64,000 nt of DNA from Paenibacillus sp. Soil766 (GTDB lineage Bacteria > Bacillota > Bacilli > Paenibacillales > NBRC-103111). This document shows positions 25,817-34,427 of the stretch, one piece after another. The position numbers were made by a program, and so were the translations under genes. Positions within the stretch are counted from its first letter, which is position 1; the number at the start of each line of letters is the position of its first letter. Under the pieces are notes generated by a model. The model did no database searches. It was not told the DNA's origin and saw only the letters and a list, made by a program, of their open reading frames with translations. Location: positions 1-64,000 of the forward strand of contig NZ_LMSJ01000005.1 of assembly GCF_001428105.1 (NCBI RefSeq), written 5' to 3'.

Positions 25817-27084
25817 ATGCATTCTACTCAAAATGATCGAATTAATCAAATCACTTTTTCTACCTTAATTATCGGAGTCGATATCGCAAAATTTCGACAT
25901 GTTGCGAGAGCCCAAGACTTCCGCGGGGTCGAGTTCGGGAAGGCACTTACATTTGAAAACAATCGAGAAGGCTTTGAATTATTTGTGAACTGGTTCAGGA
26001 AGATTGCGACGGATCAAGGGTTCAAGGACGTCATAGTTGGTATGGAACCAACGGGTCACTACTGGCTAAACCTAGCCCATTTTCTTAAAGAAGAGCAAGT
26101 AAAATACGGCGTAGTGAACCCACTACACGTAAAGAAAAGTAAAGAATTAGATGACAATTCCCCAACAAAGAATGACATTAAGGACGCAAAAGTTATCGCA
26201 CAGTTGGTCAAAGACGGGAGATACGCTGTACCGAGCCTTCCTCAAGGTGTTTATGCCGAACTGAGGGAAGCCATGAAAATTCGCGAGCACCTGACAACTG
26301 ACCTTTGTGTTGTGCAATTACGTGTCCATAATTGGCTAGATCGGTATTTTCCAGAGTTTCTGACGGTATTTAAGGACTGGGAGTGCAAGTCTGCAATCCA
26401 AATGCTAAGCCTTCATCTACTGCCTCATGAGCTTGTTTCTGTGCCAGACGAGACGTTGCTGCAGCATTTAAGAGAGGCTGCAAAGCGCGGGCTTGGTCTA
26501 GGTCGAATACAGAGTCTGAAGGCAGCAACCGGCTGTTCTGTTGGCATCAGGCAAGGTTCAGAGTTGGTTAAAATGGAGCTAAAGTTGTTGCTGACACAGT
26601 ACGAATGGCTTAAGAACAAGCTTGAGGAATTGGAAGCGAAGATCCCTCATGTAAAGCAAGTATTGGCCATGAAAGGAATTGGCCGGGATACGATCGCTGG
26701 CTTTTTAGCCGAGGTAGGAGACATTGACCAGTACCGACATCCAAAACAGATTACAAAGCTTGCCGGACTGAATTTGAAAACAAATTCATCCGGCACTCAT
26801 ATAGGACAAACCAGGATCACAAGAGAGGCAGGAAACGCCCTCGTGCTCTGCTTTTTAGAGTGATGATGCCACTAGTCGCTAAAAATACAGCCTTTCGAAT
26901 CCTACACGAGTATTACACGCAACGACCTGTGAATCCATTAAAGAAGATGCAGTCTCTCATCGCGTTATGTAACAAACTCATACGAATCCTTTTCGGTATC
27001 TTGCAGAAGGGCCATGAGTTTAGTGAAGAAAAGATGATCCGGGATATCCCTCGATTTACAACCGAGATACCACACGCAGCTTAA
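25817..27084 (+). pseudogene. IS110-family transposase, one frameshift near the C-terminus
   Basis: The first frame (348 aa) carries the RuvC-like DEDD domain (GVDIAKFRHVA, GMEPTGHYW, and NDIKDAKVIAQL) and the C-terminal transposase domain (KGIGRDTIAGFLAEVGD, AGLNLKTNSSGTHIGQT with the candidate nucleophilic Ser). After ITR the frame is lost near 26824. A -1 shift restores RGRKR...LFRVMMPLVAKNTAF and runs to the normal end RFTTEIPHAA at 27084. A full-length protein would be about 422 aa. Known: IS110 transposases recombine DNA under guidance of a bridge RNA from the element. No slippery sequence is evident, so a mutation is more likely than programmed frameshifting. Confidence 0.88.
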
Positions 27085-27300
27085 TGATCGCTTTTTTATG
27101 TTGATGACCAAAGCAGAGCAAGATAACAAGAAGCACGGAAGAGTCGGAAAGGCACTAAACTTACGGACAAAGATCCTGTCGGGCAGCATATCTGACCTCC
27201 ACCTCATGGATAGGTTGAATGAAGGAATTTGGGAGCGTAGACTCTGCGAGATGTGGGAGGGTTGACCGCCATGAGCACATGTGGAGATCCAAAGGTGCAA
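27085..27300 (+). ncRNA. IS110 3' non-coding end, candidate bridge-RNA region (copy 2)
   Basis: Directly after the transposase stop is GAAGCACGGAAGAGTCGGAA, then a block at 27218-27289 (GAATGAAGGAATTTGGGAGC to ACATGTGGAGAT) that aligns with the non-coding ends at 15.4 and 42.2 kb. AGATGTGGGAGGGT here matches AGATATGGGAGGGT and AGATTTGGGAGAGT there. The inverted repeats that enclose the other two copies are not visible here. Confidence 0.55.
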
Positions 27301-27640
27301 CCATACATTACCATACCATCCTTTTTTTATATCTGATGGTTTAGGTAGAGAGTTTATTGTTCGTTGGAATATCCATAAATTTCTTTATCTACAACTTCGT
27401 ACCATTGAAATGTTATCTCCTAAAAAGTATTGATGGTCAAAAACTGAGAAAACGAGAGTATTTAAAAGCAAAGCGTTTCTCCATAGAGGGAGTTTAGCGC
27501 GGAAAAACCAAAAGATGCCTCAAGATCAATGGAAGCCTCTTTTGGTTGATAGATCTCCATGTGTGCATGTAGATTTTTGTTGAAAGTATGCATACCTTAC
27601 TGCGTGTGATAAGAACTTACGAAGCATGCAGACGTACTAT
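27301..27640. other. Intergenic debris after IS110
   Basis: A short frame reading GREFIVRWNIHKFLYLQLRT ends at about 27434 but has no start and no family I recognise. AACCAAAAG and CTTTTGGTT (27507-27551) form a hairpin that could act as a terminator. Confidence 0.3.
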
Positions 27641-28015
27641 CTATGACAGATTACTCTCTAACATAATACCAACTTGTTCCTTCATCACATGAGGGGGATA
27701 TGGCATTCCGTTCGTAAACCACCACTCTACAATACCCACGTATGCTGGAGCGAAAAACTGAACCATAATGTCCTCGCTTAATCCGCGGTCCTTTCCTTCC
27801 TTCAAGTCCCAGCCGTTTCGGATATCGTCGATAACAAACTTTAGGAATCTACTGCGAAAGATAGGGGCTCCTTTTGCTGGCTAACATCGCCGAAAAGAAA
27901 GAATAGTTTTTTCAAAGTACTTGAATCCGCTCATAGTTACTTCGTTCGGAGACTCTGGATCGAAAATTGTTTGAAGTTTATGGAAACACTTAGGAAATTC
28001 CCTTTCCCGCAGAAA
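27641..28015 (-). pseudogene. C-terminal remnant of a TetR/AcrR-family regulator
   Basis: Minus-strand frames read FEKTILSFRR, a stop or frameshift near 27885, then FRSRFLKFVIDDIRNGWDLKEG and IMVQFFAPAYVGIVEWWFTN with GMPYPPHVMKEQVGIMLE. The last part is the characteristic C-terminal region of a TetR subgroup common in Bacillota. The N-terminal HTH is absent. The fragment is non-functional and has no neighbour that would be its target. Confidence 0.65.
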
Positions 28016-28154
28016 TTAGAGACTATATCCGTCTCAGACGTAATTACAAGTTGGAAGGAGCATATATTTCAGGTTTAGTTCTTAATACCTAATCACAAAC
28101 AAATATATAATTCTTATTTACTAGTTATTGAGTTATTGTTTATAATCAATTTAG

Positions 28155-28191
28155 AAAAAAACACATCCTTGCATAAGTTTATGTGTTTTTT
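28155..28191. terminator. Terminator hairpin upstream of the GGDEF-EAL gene
   Basis: AAAAAACACAT (28155-28166 region) pairs with ATGTGTTTTTT (28181-28191). It works in either direction. Confidence 0.75.
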
Positions 28192-28297
28192 GAATTGATA
28201 TAAAATACAATCTTGCTGTAGAACTCTGGCGCTCGTACCAATATTTCAACCTAAAAGCTCGTACAATCAGAGAACATCACCGGAGGTTGATACTGCC

Positions 28298-30688
28298 ATG
28301 TTGCTTCGCCGAAAAATTATTATGTACGTTGGGGTGACCACGCTTTGCCTGCTAACGCTTCTATACCTGATTTCGGAGAGGGCGCTACTGCACAATTATG
28401 AGCGGATGGAGCTTGATAGTTTGCGTGAAAACATGAAACAAAACCTGCTTTCCTATTTTGATGAATATACCAATCTCGGAGCAATTGCAATCAACTACGC
28501 AGGTTGGGACGATACCTACAACTTTATTAATAGATCAGCGATTCCTGCGGACAACGATCCTTATCTTACGGTCAATTATACCGATTCTTTATTTGTATCA
28601 AGCCGACTTAATATTACCCTCCTAATGAATGGCCAAAAGCAAATCTATTTTGGAAAAGCTTACGATTATAGCAATAACCGACCTCTCGCCTATCCAAGCT
28701 CAATGATTGAGGCATTAATGAAAGCGTATGCATCTTTCTTTGAACAACCGAACTCTTCACTCCGAAAGCAGGGGTTATTGATTGTGGATAATAAGCCGTT
28801 AATTGCTGCCTCTTACCCCATTTTAACGAGCAACAATGAAGGGCCTGTTCACGGAACTTTGGTTTTCGCACGCTTCTTGGACGCAAACTACATTCGGTAT
28901 ATTTCCGCAAAAACGGACATCCCTTTGACGATTTCTATTGTGGATCCGTCCTATATCCCACCTGAACAAGCCACCACCATTACGGTGCCAGGAAGCCGGA
29001 CCTTGCCGTTTTGGACGGAGTCTGATAAATCGGAGATAAAAGGTTTCACCTTACTTTCGGATGTCGACAATAAGCCTGCCATCCTTTTACAGTTCAAAAA
29101 GCCGAGAGAATTGTATAAGGAAGCCCAGAAAAGCATTATGTTTTACTTGCTCTATTTCGGACTTTCCGGATTGGTATTCTTTTTCATCATTAGTTATGTT
29201 CTTCAGCGAACGATATTTACAAGATTGGACTATACGATCAGCGGGATGAATTTGATCAAGACGAAACAAGATTTTTCGATTCGCATTCTGGAATCCGGCA
29301 ATGACGAAATTACCCAGTTTGAGAAGTCGTTTAATCACATGATGACGTCGCTCGAAAAATCGCAAAACAAGATTCAATTTCAAGCGAATCATGATAATTT
29401 GACGGGGCTCGCTAATCGGAAAGCATTTTTCGAGTACCTTGATAAAATGATTAAACAAAGTCGCAAGCGCCAGTCCCGATTTGCCGTACTATTTATTGAT
29501 TTGGACCGTTTTAAATTGATCAATGATACGATGGGGCATCATATGGGGGATATGCTTTTGATGGAGGTTACCAATAGATTACGGCTTTGTATGAAGTATG
29601 GCGAATTTCTTTGTCGATTGGGTGGGGATGAGTTTTGTATCGTTGTCCATGACGTTTTCGATTCCAAACAAATTGAACAGCTGGCGAAGTTTATTATTGA
29701 GAAAATCAACGCGCCCTATGAGCTAAATGGCTATCACTTTACGATTTCCGCCAGTATTGGAATCAGCCTGTATCCGGATCACGGAGCTGATTCGGAAAGC
29801 TTGCTGCATCATTCCGATGTGGCTATGCTGGATGTCAAAGAAACCGGTAAAAATAATTACCGCTGGTTCTCGGAATCGATTGAGGAGATAAGGACTAGAA
29901 GAACCCTATTGGAGCAATTCTTGAAAAGTGCGATTGACAACAAAGAGCTTACCCTTGTTTATCAACCAAAATGGGATCTCGTGAAGAGTAAAATTGCCGG
30001 GGTGGAAGCGCTCCTCAGGTGGAGGAACCAGAAGTTCGGATATGTATCACCCTACGAATTTATTCCAATTGCTGAATCTTCCGGCATTATTAATGAGATA
30101 GGCGAATGGATCATGCGATCAGCATGCCGGCAGTATGTAGCTTGGCAAAATCGAATGGAGGACATGTCATTGATCATCGCCATCAATATATCGGGTGTCC
30201 AACTACTGCAGCCCAATTTTGTTGAACGGATTCGAGGTGTATTTGAGGAAGAAAAGGTCGAGCCATGCCATTTCGAGCTGGAAGTGACGGAAACTTTTGC
30301 GATCGAAAACTTTGAAGAAGTTATTAACATCCTTGTCGAATTACGAAATTTGGGTTTTATGATTTCCATTGATGACTTTGGAGCGGGCTATTCTTCGATG
30401 AAATATGTATGTCAACTTCCCATCCAATGTATGAAACTCGATAAAACGCTGATCGATAACCTCGCGGAAAACGTTCGAAGCCAGGTTGTCGTTTCGACAT
30501 TGATTGAAATGGCACACAGGCTTCAGTTAACCGTGGTTGCAGAGGGGGTTGAGCTGCCTGAGCAGCTTCAGCTTCTGCAAACATACCGATGTGATCAAAT
30601 TCAAGGGTTTCTTATCAGCAAACCGGTGCCAGCGAATATGATCATCGAGTTGTTGGATAACAAATCGGGTTGTGGTGCAAAACTCTAA
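28298..30688 (+). CDS. CHASE4-HAMP-GGDEF-EAL cyclic-di-GMP enzyme
   Basis: This 796-aa membrane protein has TM1 (about 8-28), an extracellular CHASE4 sensor (about 40-265; NYAGWDDTYNFI), TM2 (about 275-298), HAMP (about 300-350), GGDEF (about 360-520) and EAL (about 540-790). The synthase motif is intact (RLGGDEF, near 440), but no RxxD inhibitory site precedes it. The phosphodiesterase residues also look intact: VEALLRW, NISGVQL, LEVTETFA, DDFGAGYSS, KLDKTLID, AEGVE and DQIQGFL. It could therefore make or degrade c-di-GMP in response to an outside signal. ATG 28298 follows CGGAGG. It is monocistronic and flanked by mobile debris. Confidence 0.93.
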   Translation: MLLRRKIIMYVGVTTLCLLTLLYLISERALLHNYERMELDSLRENMKQNLLSYFDEYTNLGAIAINYAGWDDTYNFINRSAIPADNDPYLTVNYTDSLFVSSRLNITLLMNGQKQIYFGKAYDYSNNRPLAYPSSMIEALMKAYASFFEQPNSSLRKQGLLIVDNKPLIAASYPILTSNNEGPVHGTLVFARFLDANYIRYISAKTDIPLTISIVDPSYIPPEQATTITVPGSRTLPFWTESDKSEIKGFTLLSDVDNKPAILLQFKKPRELYKEAQKSIMFYLLYFGLSGLVFFFIISYVLQRTIFTRLDYTISGMNLIKTKQDFSIRILESGNDEITQFEKSFNHMMTSLEKSQNKIQFQANHDNLTGLANRKAFFEYLDKMIKQSRKRQSRFAVLFIDLDRFKLINDTMGHHMGDMLLMEVTNRLRLCMKYGEFLCRLGGDEFCIVVHDVFDSKQIEQLAKFIIEKINAPYELNGYHFTISASIGISLYPDHGADSESLLHHSDVAMLDVKETGKNNYRWFSESIEEIRTRRTLLEQFLKSAIDNKELTLVYQPKWDLVKSKIAGVEALLRWRNQKFGYVSPYEFIPIAESSGIINEIGEWIMRSACRQYVAWQNRMEDMSLIIAINISGVQLLQPNFVERIRGVFEEEKVEPCHFELEVTETFAIENFEEVINILVELRNLGFMISIDDFGAGYSSMKYVCQLPIQCMKLDKTLIDNLAENVRSQVVVSTLIEMAHRLQLTVVAEGVELPEQLQLLQTYRCDQIQGFLISKPVPANMIIELLDNKSGCGAKL

Positions 30689-30744
30689 TTCATTATTACG
30701 TAATTGATAATGAAGTATGGGATGGAGCAACTTATTTAGGAAAC

Positions 30745-31170
30745 CAAATTGGATTTATTTAAATGGAAGCAATATGAATCAGCAATCATTTACTAAAAGT
30801 GAGATGGTATTTAAAATATAGTTTAAGCTATCGAGACATCGTAGAAATGATGAGCGAGCGGAGTTTAAAGCTATCCATACAACGATCATGAGATGGGTCC
30901 ATGAATTTGGGCTCGAAATAAATAAACGAATTCGCAGTTATTTGAAACCCTCAAACGATTCGTGCCGCACGGACGAAACCTACATCAAAGTCAAAGGTCA
31001 ATGGAAGCATTTATATCGAGCAGTTGATTCTATGGGGAATACAATTGATTTTTGTTACCTGAAAATTGTGATTTGCCGACAGTTAAGCGTTTCTTTACAA
31101 AGGCTATGTCCTCTCCACATAATCAATTACCTCGCGTGATCACTTTGGATAAAAACCCGGCATATAAGAG
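30745..31170 (+). pseudogene. IS6-family transposase, degenerate
   Basis: Fragments in shifting frames give SYRDIVEMMSERSLKLSI, then TIMRWVHEFGLEINKRI, SYLKPSNDSCRTDETYIKVK and GQWKHLYRAVDSMGNTIDF, then PTVKRFFTKAMSSPHNQ and ITLDKNPAY. This is the order of an IS6/IS26-like DDE transposase (DETY holds the first catalytic Asp, LDKNPAY the second). The C-terminus with the catalytic Glu is missing, and at least two frameshifts are present. No terminal repeats were found. Confidence 0.8.
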
Positions 31171-31263
31171 GTGTCTAAACTCTGTTGCGATAACCGTAGG
31201 GTTTTGGATATGCAAAAATATGTTAGCAATATATAAATGCATCAATGAAATTTTCGGAGTTGT

Positions 31264-31304
31264 AAAAAGCCTCTGCGCGGTTCTATCGGCCCAGAGGCTT
31301 TTTT
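31264..31304. terminator. Strong rho-independent terminator
   Basis: AAAAAGCCTCTG and CAGAGGCTTTTTT pair over 12 bp and end in a long T run. It follows the IS6 remnant and insulates the Nudix gene. Confidence 0.9.
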
Positions 31305-31483
31305 TTTCGGGAATGGGATCAAGTTCTTGTCAACAAAAACCGTGTCGGTTGTCAAGATCATTGTCCGATTACCGATAAGCAGTAGAATGACCTGTAGCAT
31401 GCTGAACTAACTGGCCGTTTACGTAGTTACATGAAACGATTGATGGTATTATTTGGGTGACCAAGTTAAAAGGAGGTAAGGGT

Positions 31484-31873
31484 ATGGTGTCCATAAGACC
31501 TAGGGTCTGCGCCGCAATAATCAAAGATGAGCGAATATTAATGGTTTTACAAGAGCATGGGGATCGAAGCTTTTGGACACTTCCAGGGGGCGCTGTTGAA
31601 GAGGGAGAAACACTTGAAGCGGCGGTACTACGAGAAGTAAATGAGGAAGTAAATCTGAATGGAAAGGTTGAACGCCTTCTCTTTGAAGATACATACACGT
31701 ATGGTCCTGATTATTGTTTTTTAGTGAACGTTGACGATGAAGAAGAAGCGAAACTTGGTTTTGATCCAGAGTTACCCCGAAATGAACAAGTATTAAAGGA
31801 CGTGTCGTGGTTTTCGTTAATTGAAAAGAAAGATGATAAGCAAGTAAAGCGAGTAATTCAATGCATTAGTTAA
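31484..31873 (+). CDS. Nudix hydrolase
   Basis: This 129-aa protein has the Nudix box GGAVEEGETLEAAVLREVNEE (G-x5-E-x7-REVNEE), although the usual Gly after the EE pair is Asn (EEVNL). Known role: hydrolysis of nucleoside diphosphate derivatives; the substrate is open. ATG 31484 follows AAAGGAGG with 7-nt spacing, so the upstream in-frame GTG at 31457 is rejected. Array repeat half H (31870-31895) overlaps the stop codon region. It lies within the array as a stand-alone gene. Confidence 0.88.
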   Translation: MVSIRPRVCAAIIKDERILMVLQEHGDRSFWTLPGGAVEEGETLEAAVLREVNEEVNLNGKVERLLFEDTYTYGPDYCFLVNVDDEEEAKLGFDPELPRNEQVLKDVSWFSLIEKKDDKQVKRVIQCIS

Positions 31874-31895
31874 CGTTAAGCTAACGGAGAAACGA
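31870..31895 (+). repeat. Array repeat H, left arm only
   Basis: TTAAGCTAACGGAGAAACGA matches the left arm. No hairpin or right arm follows, so this copy is truncated or decayed. Confidence 0.55.
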
Positions 31896-32021
31896 GAGTG
31901 TGGCTGTGCATGTAGAAATAAATTAATATCTAATCAATTCGATGCTGCCGATAAGAAAGCATGTTTGTTTTTATGGACAAGATGTTTATTGAGGGAACAA
32001 TTTAAAGGAGCGGAAGAGAAT

Positions 32022-32495
32022 ATGAAGGCTAAGAAACATGTTAAATTGGATGAACTAGTTGGTGAAATTGAATTGCAAATGGATGATACTTTTACCTTTA
32101 TAAATACTACAAAAGGGGAAGTTATTACATTAACTAGAGAAGAAATTGGGGCTGCAGAAGATGAAAAGCCACTTGAAAAATTTCCTGAATGGCAAAGGGA
32201 GAACATTGAAAAAGCCATTAGCATTGTTGAGGATGAAGACGGGGTTTACATTGACTTCACATTAAGAAATGATTTCAATGAATATGACATCATAGAGGAT
32301 TTTATTGGGACTCTAGAGGACGAAAATATTCGAGAAGAACTGTATGAAGCTATTCGAGGAAGAGGAGCATTTCGGAGATTTAAAGATGGGATCATAGAAC
32401 ATGGTGTCGATAAGCAATGGTATAACTACAAAGAAAGTAAGATAAAGGAATTAGTAATTGAATGGTGTAAGGAGCAAGATATTGAACTACGCTAA
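32022..32495 (+). CDS. UPF0158-family protein
   Basis: This 157-aa acidic protein (MKAKKHVKLDELVGEIELQM...) matches the UPF0158 family by its pattern IDFTLRNDFNEYDIIEDFI, IREELYEAIRGRGAFRRFKD and KQWYNYKESKIKELVIEWC. The function of the family is unknown. I chose ATG 32022 because AAAGGAG lies just upstream; the longer in-frame start at 31965 has no such site. It is followed at once by array repeat I, which overlaps the stop region. Confidence 0.82.
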   Translation: MKAKKHVKLDELVGEIELQMDDTFTFINTTKGEVITLTREEIGAAEDEKPLEKFPEWQRENIEKAISIVEDEDGVYIDFTLRNDFNEYDIIEDFIGTLEDENIREELYEAIRGRGAFRRFKDGIIEHGVDKQWYNYKESKIKELVIEWCKEQDIELR

Positions 32496-32580
32496 CGAGG
32501 GAACTATAACGGAGGAGACTGCATCGCGGCAGCTCCTTTTTTTTGTTCATTCAAGTAACTGGGCAGGATAACGTAATATA
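32491..32580 (+). repeat. Array repeat I
   Basis: Left arm GCTAACGAGGGAACTATAAC, stem GGAGACTGC/GGCAGCTCC with a T8 tail, right arm AAGTAACTGGGCAGGATAAC. The T run makes this copy a plausible terminator. Confidence 0.85.
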
Positions 32581-32660
32581 TTGGAGCTTTCCCTTAAAAA
32601 GGAAAATAGTGCTAGAGTGTAGAAATCGTTACTTTGCGGATTATTTTAGGAGGAATAGTT

Positions 32661-33405
32661 ATGAGTTTGGAAGTTCAAAAGCTAGTCTCTGATTATTTTA
32701 ACGGACCATTTAAACATCAATCTGCGTATTCTTTTATTGTTAAAGCTTTGGATGTTGCTTTAATAATTGTCACTGGTAGCTATTCATTTGGAATGTCTAA
32801 CGAATCGTCTGACCTCGATATTGAATTCTTAATCCCCGATACATCACACACTGCTTTAGTTAAAATGGCTGGCGGGGTCCAACATCTCTGAGTTCACGAT
32901 GAAACTAATCGTCCTTTAGTGGATATTAAAATTCGATCTTTAACTTGGTTACAAAATCGTTTGAGTGGAAGCGATCCCGAAGTTCTTTGGATATACAAAC
33001 ATGCTATTTGTATTCAGGATCGTGACCAACTTCTTTCGATGCTTCTAGCTGACGCAACTGAGCGATTCCATTCAATAAATTAAGATCTATTACTATAAAG
33101 ATTTTCGCACTGGAGTAACGATTTCTGCGTCGCGAGAACCATTGGGAAAAAACATAATGATGACCAGAACAATTGAAGCGGCATTGTCTTTACCTTTTCT
33201 ATCACAGAAAGAACCATATCCTTATCCAAAGTGGCAAAGTATTTGGTTGAAGTCAAGACATAAACAAGGGGAAACTATCGTGTCTCTCTGCGAGCTGTGG
33301 TTAACTGGGAAACCGGTGTATGAACAATTAAGGGAAGTAATTAACACGGTATTGATAGATGATGGACATAAGGATTTAATCAAACACTTTTGGCGAAAGA
33401 TCTGA
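32661..33405 (+). pseudogene. Nucleotidyltransferase, broken by an in-frame stop and a frameshift
   Basis: ATG 32661 follows AGGAGG. The first part carries the nucleotidyltransferase signature GSYSFGMSNESSDLDIEF (G-S...S-D-x-D). An in-frame TGA at 32889-32891 interrupts it, after which the same frame continues VHDETNRPLVDIKIRSLTW to a second stop near 33082. A frameshift then leads into SLCELWLTGKPVYEQLREV and the end at 33405. Intact, it would be about 245 aa, resembling DUF4037-type or antibiotic-nucleotidyltransferase-like proteins. At least two independent lesions make it non-functional. Confidence 0.75.
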
Positions 33406-33415
33406 TAATTAGTTG

Positions 33416-33492
33416 AGCTAACTGGAAACTATAGTTTAGGATCTGCTTCGCGGCAGATCCTATTTTGTTTATTGAAGTAACGGGCAGTTATG
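33416..33492 (+). repeat. Array repeat J
   Basis: Left arm GCTAACTGGAAACTATAGTT, stem AGGATCTGC/GCAGATCCT (33438-33461), right arm AAGTAACGGGCAGTTATGC. Confidence 0.85.
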
Positions 33493-33619
33493 CGTGGTGG
33501 AACCAACTACAAACATTCAAGTATTGGGCAGAGTTGTTGAGTAAGCTTTTACATAAAAAGGTGATATGATGTCGTTCTGCGAATATAAATTAAGTAGCAT
33601 TTTTGTTAGAGGAGGACAA

Positions 33620-34171
33620 GTGAAGATAAATAAAATTTATATACCGCTCGTTGTAGTCTTCATTATTTCGATCATTCTTTTGATATGGTTAATTCAACAA
33701 AATAAACCTCTGTATGATCAAATTGAAAAAGTAATTTCAGAATCTGATTCGGGCTATAGTGAATTAATTCATATACATACTGACAGAGAGCGGACAATGG
33801 CATTTTATATAAATAATAGGTCAGAATTAGGTGTTGTTTTACTAAAGAAGAAAATTCGTGGATATGAATTAAGTGAATATATGAAAATAAGTCCAATGTT
33901 TACAGATCAGGTCTTAAGCTGGCATGGTTCAGAAAATCAAAAATTTAATATTCATATGCTTTATGGAGTTGTTAAAGATCCAGAAATAACTCAGATTCTT
34001 TTAATTAGTGAGGGAGATAAGACAGCTCAAATTATTAATAATGGCGAATATTCAATATGGTACTCATTTGTCGAGAACGGTTTGAAGATGCCTATTACTA
34101 TTCGGGCAACGAATAAAAAAGGTGAAATATTGTATGAAACTGGCGATGTTGGTTTTTTTGGAATTGATTAG
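33620..34171 (+). CDS. Hypothetical single-pass membrane protein
   Basis: This protein (183 aa from GTG 33620) has one N-terminal membrane helix (YIPLVVVFIISIILLIWLI) and a mixed alpha/beta extracellular part of about 150 residues (HIHTDRERTMAFYI, GYELSEYMKI, GVVKDPEITQILLIS). I recognise no family. GTG 33620 has GGAGG four to five bases upstream. An in-frame ATG at 33566 or 33569 with AAGGTG is an alternative. It lies between array repeats J and K. Confidence 0.65.
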   Translation: MKINKIYIPLVVVFIISIILLIWLIQQNKPLYDQIEKVISESDSGYSELIHIHTDRERTMAFYINNRSELGVVLLKKKIRGYELSEYMKISPMFTDQVLSWHGSENQKFNIHMLYGVVKDPEITQILLISEGDKTAQIINNGEYSIWYSFVENGLKMPITIRATNKKGEILYETGDVGFFGID

Positions 34172-34185
34172 AACTCCCCCCTCAT

Positions 34186-34270
34186 TACGAACGAAGGACG
34201 TTTGTTCAATACACAGCAATGGGAGGCTGCAGTCACGATCGGCAGCCTTTCGCTCATTTAACGGGCAGAT
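34186..34270 (+). repeat. Array repeat K
   Basis: Left arm ACGAACGAAGGACGTTTGTT, stem GGGAGGCTGC/GCAGCCTTT, right arm TTTAACGGGCAGATTTGG. It is closest to repeat B, including the loop sequence CACGATCG. Confidence 0.8.
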
Positions 34271-34427
34271 TTGGTCTGAAAGACCTGATCCAGCACAGAC
34301 TGAAAATGCTGCTTCGCCTGTACACATGTTGTTCAAGGTTTTTGTTGTCTTGTAAGGGGATAGATCGAATAGTTAAAGGAAACTTTTTCCATTTATAATC
34401 GTCTATTTATCAGAGGAGTGATTGCTT

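Larger units (their letters stand above)
25690..27300 (+). mobile_element. IS110-family insertion sequence (approximate limits)
   Basis: The element comprises a short 5' non-coding segment, one frameshifted transposase gene and a 3' non-coding end. IS110-family elements usually have no long terminal inverted repeats or target duplications, so the ends cannot be fixed from one copy. Left limit is placed at the right arm of repeat G, right limit after the conserved non-coding block. Confidence 0.7.

Noticed and set aside
25620..25868. 82-codon ORF reading through repeat G
   Set aside because: Its sequence is the array hairpin plus the IS110 leader; it has no ribosome binding site.
26822..26860. 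Programmed frameshift in the IS110 transposase
   Set aside because: No slippery heptamer or downstream stem is evident, and IS110 transposases are normally single-frame, so a one-base deletion is the simpler reading.
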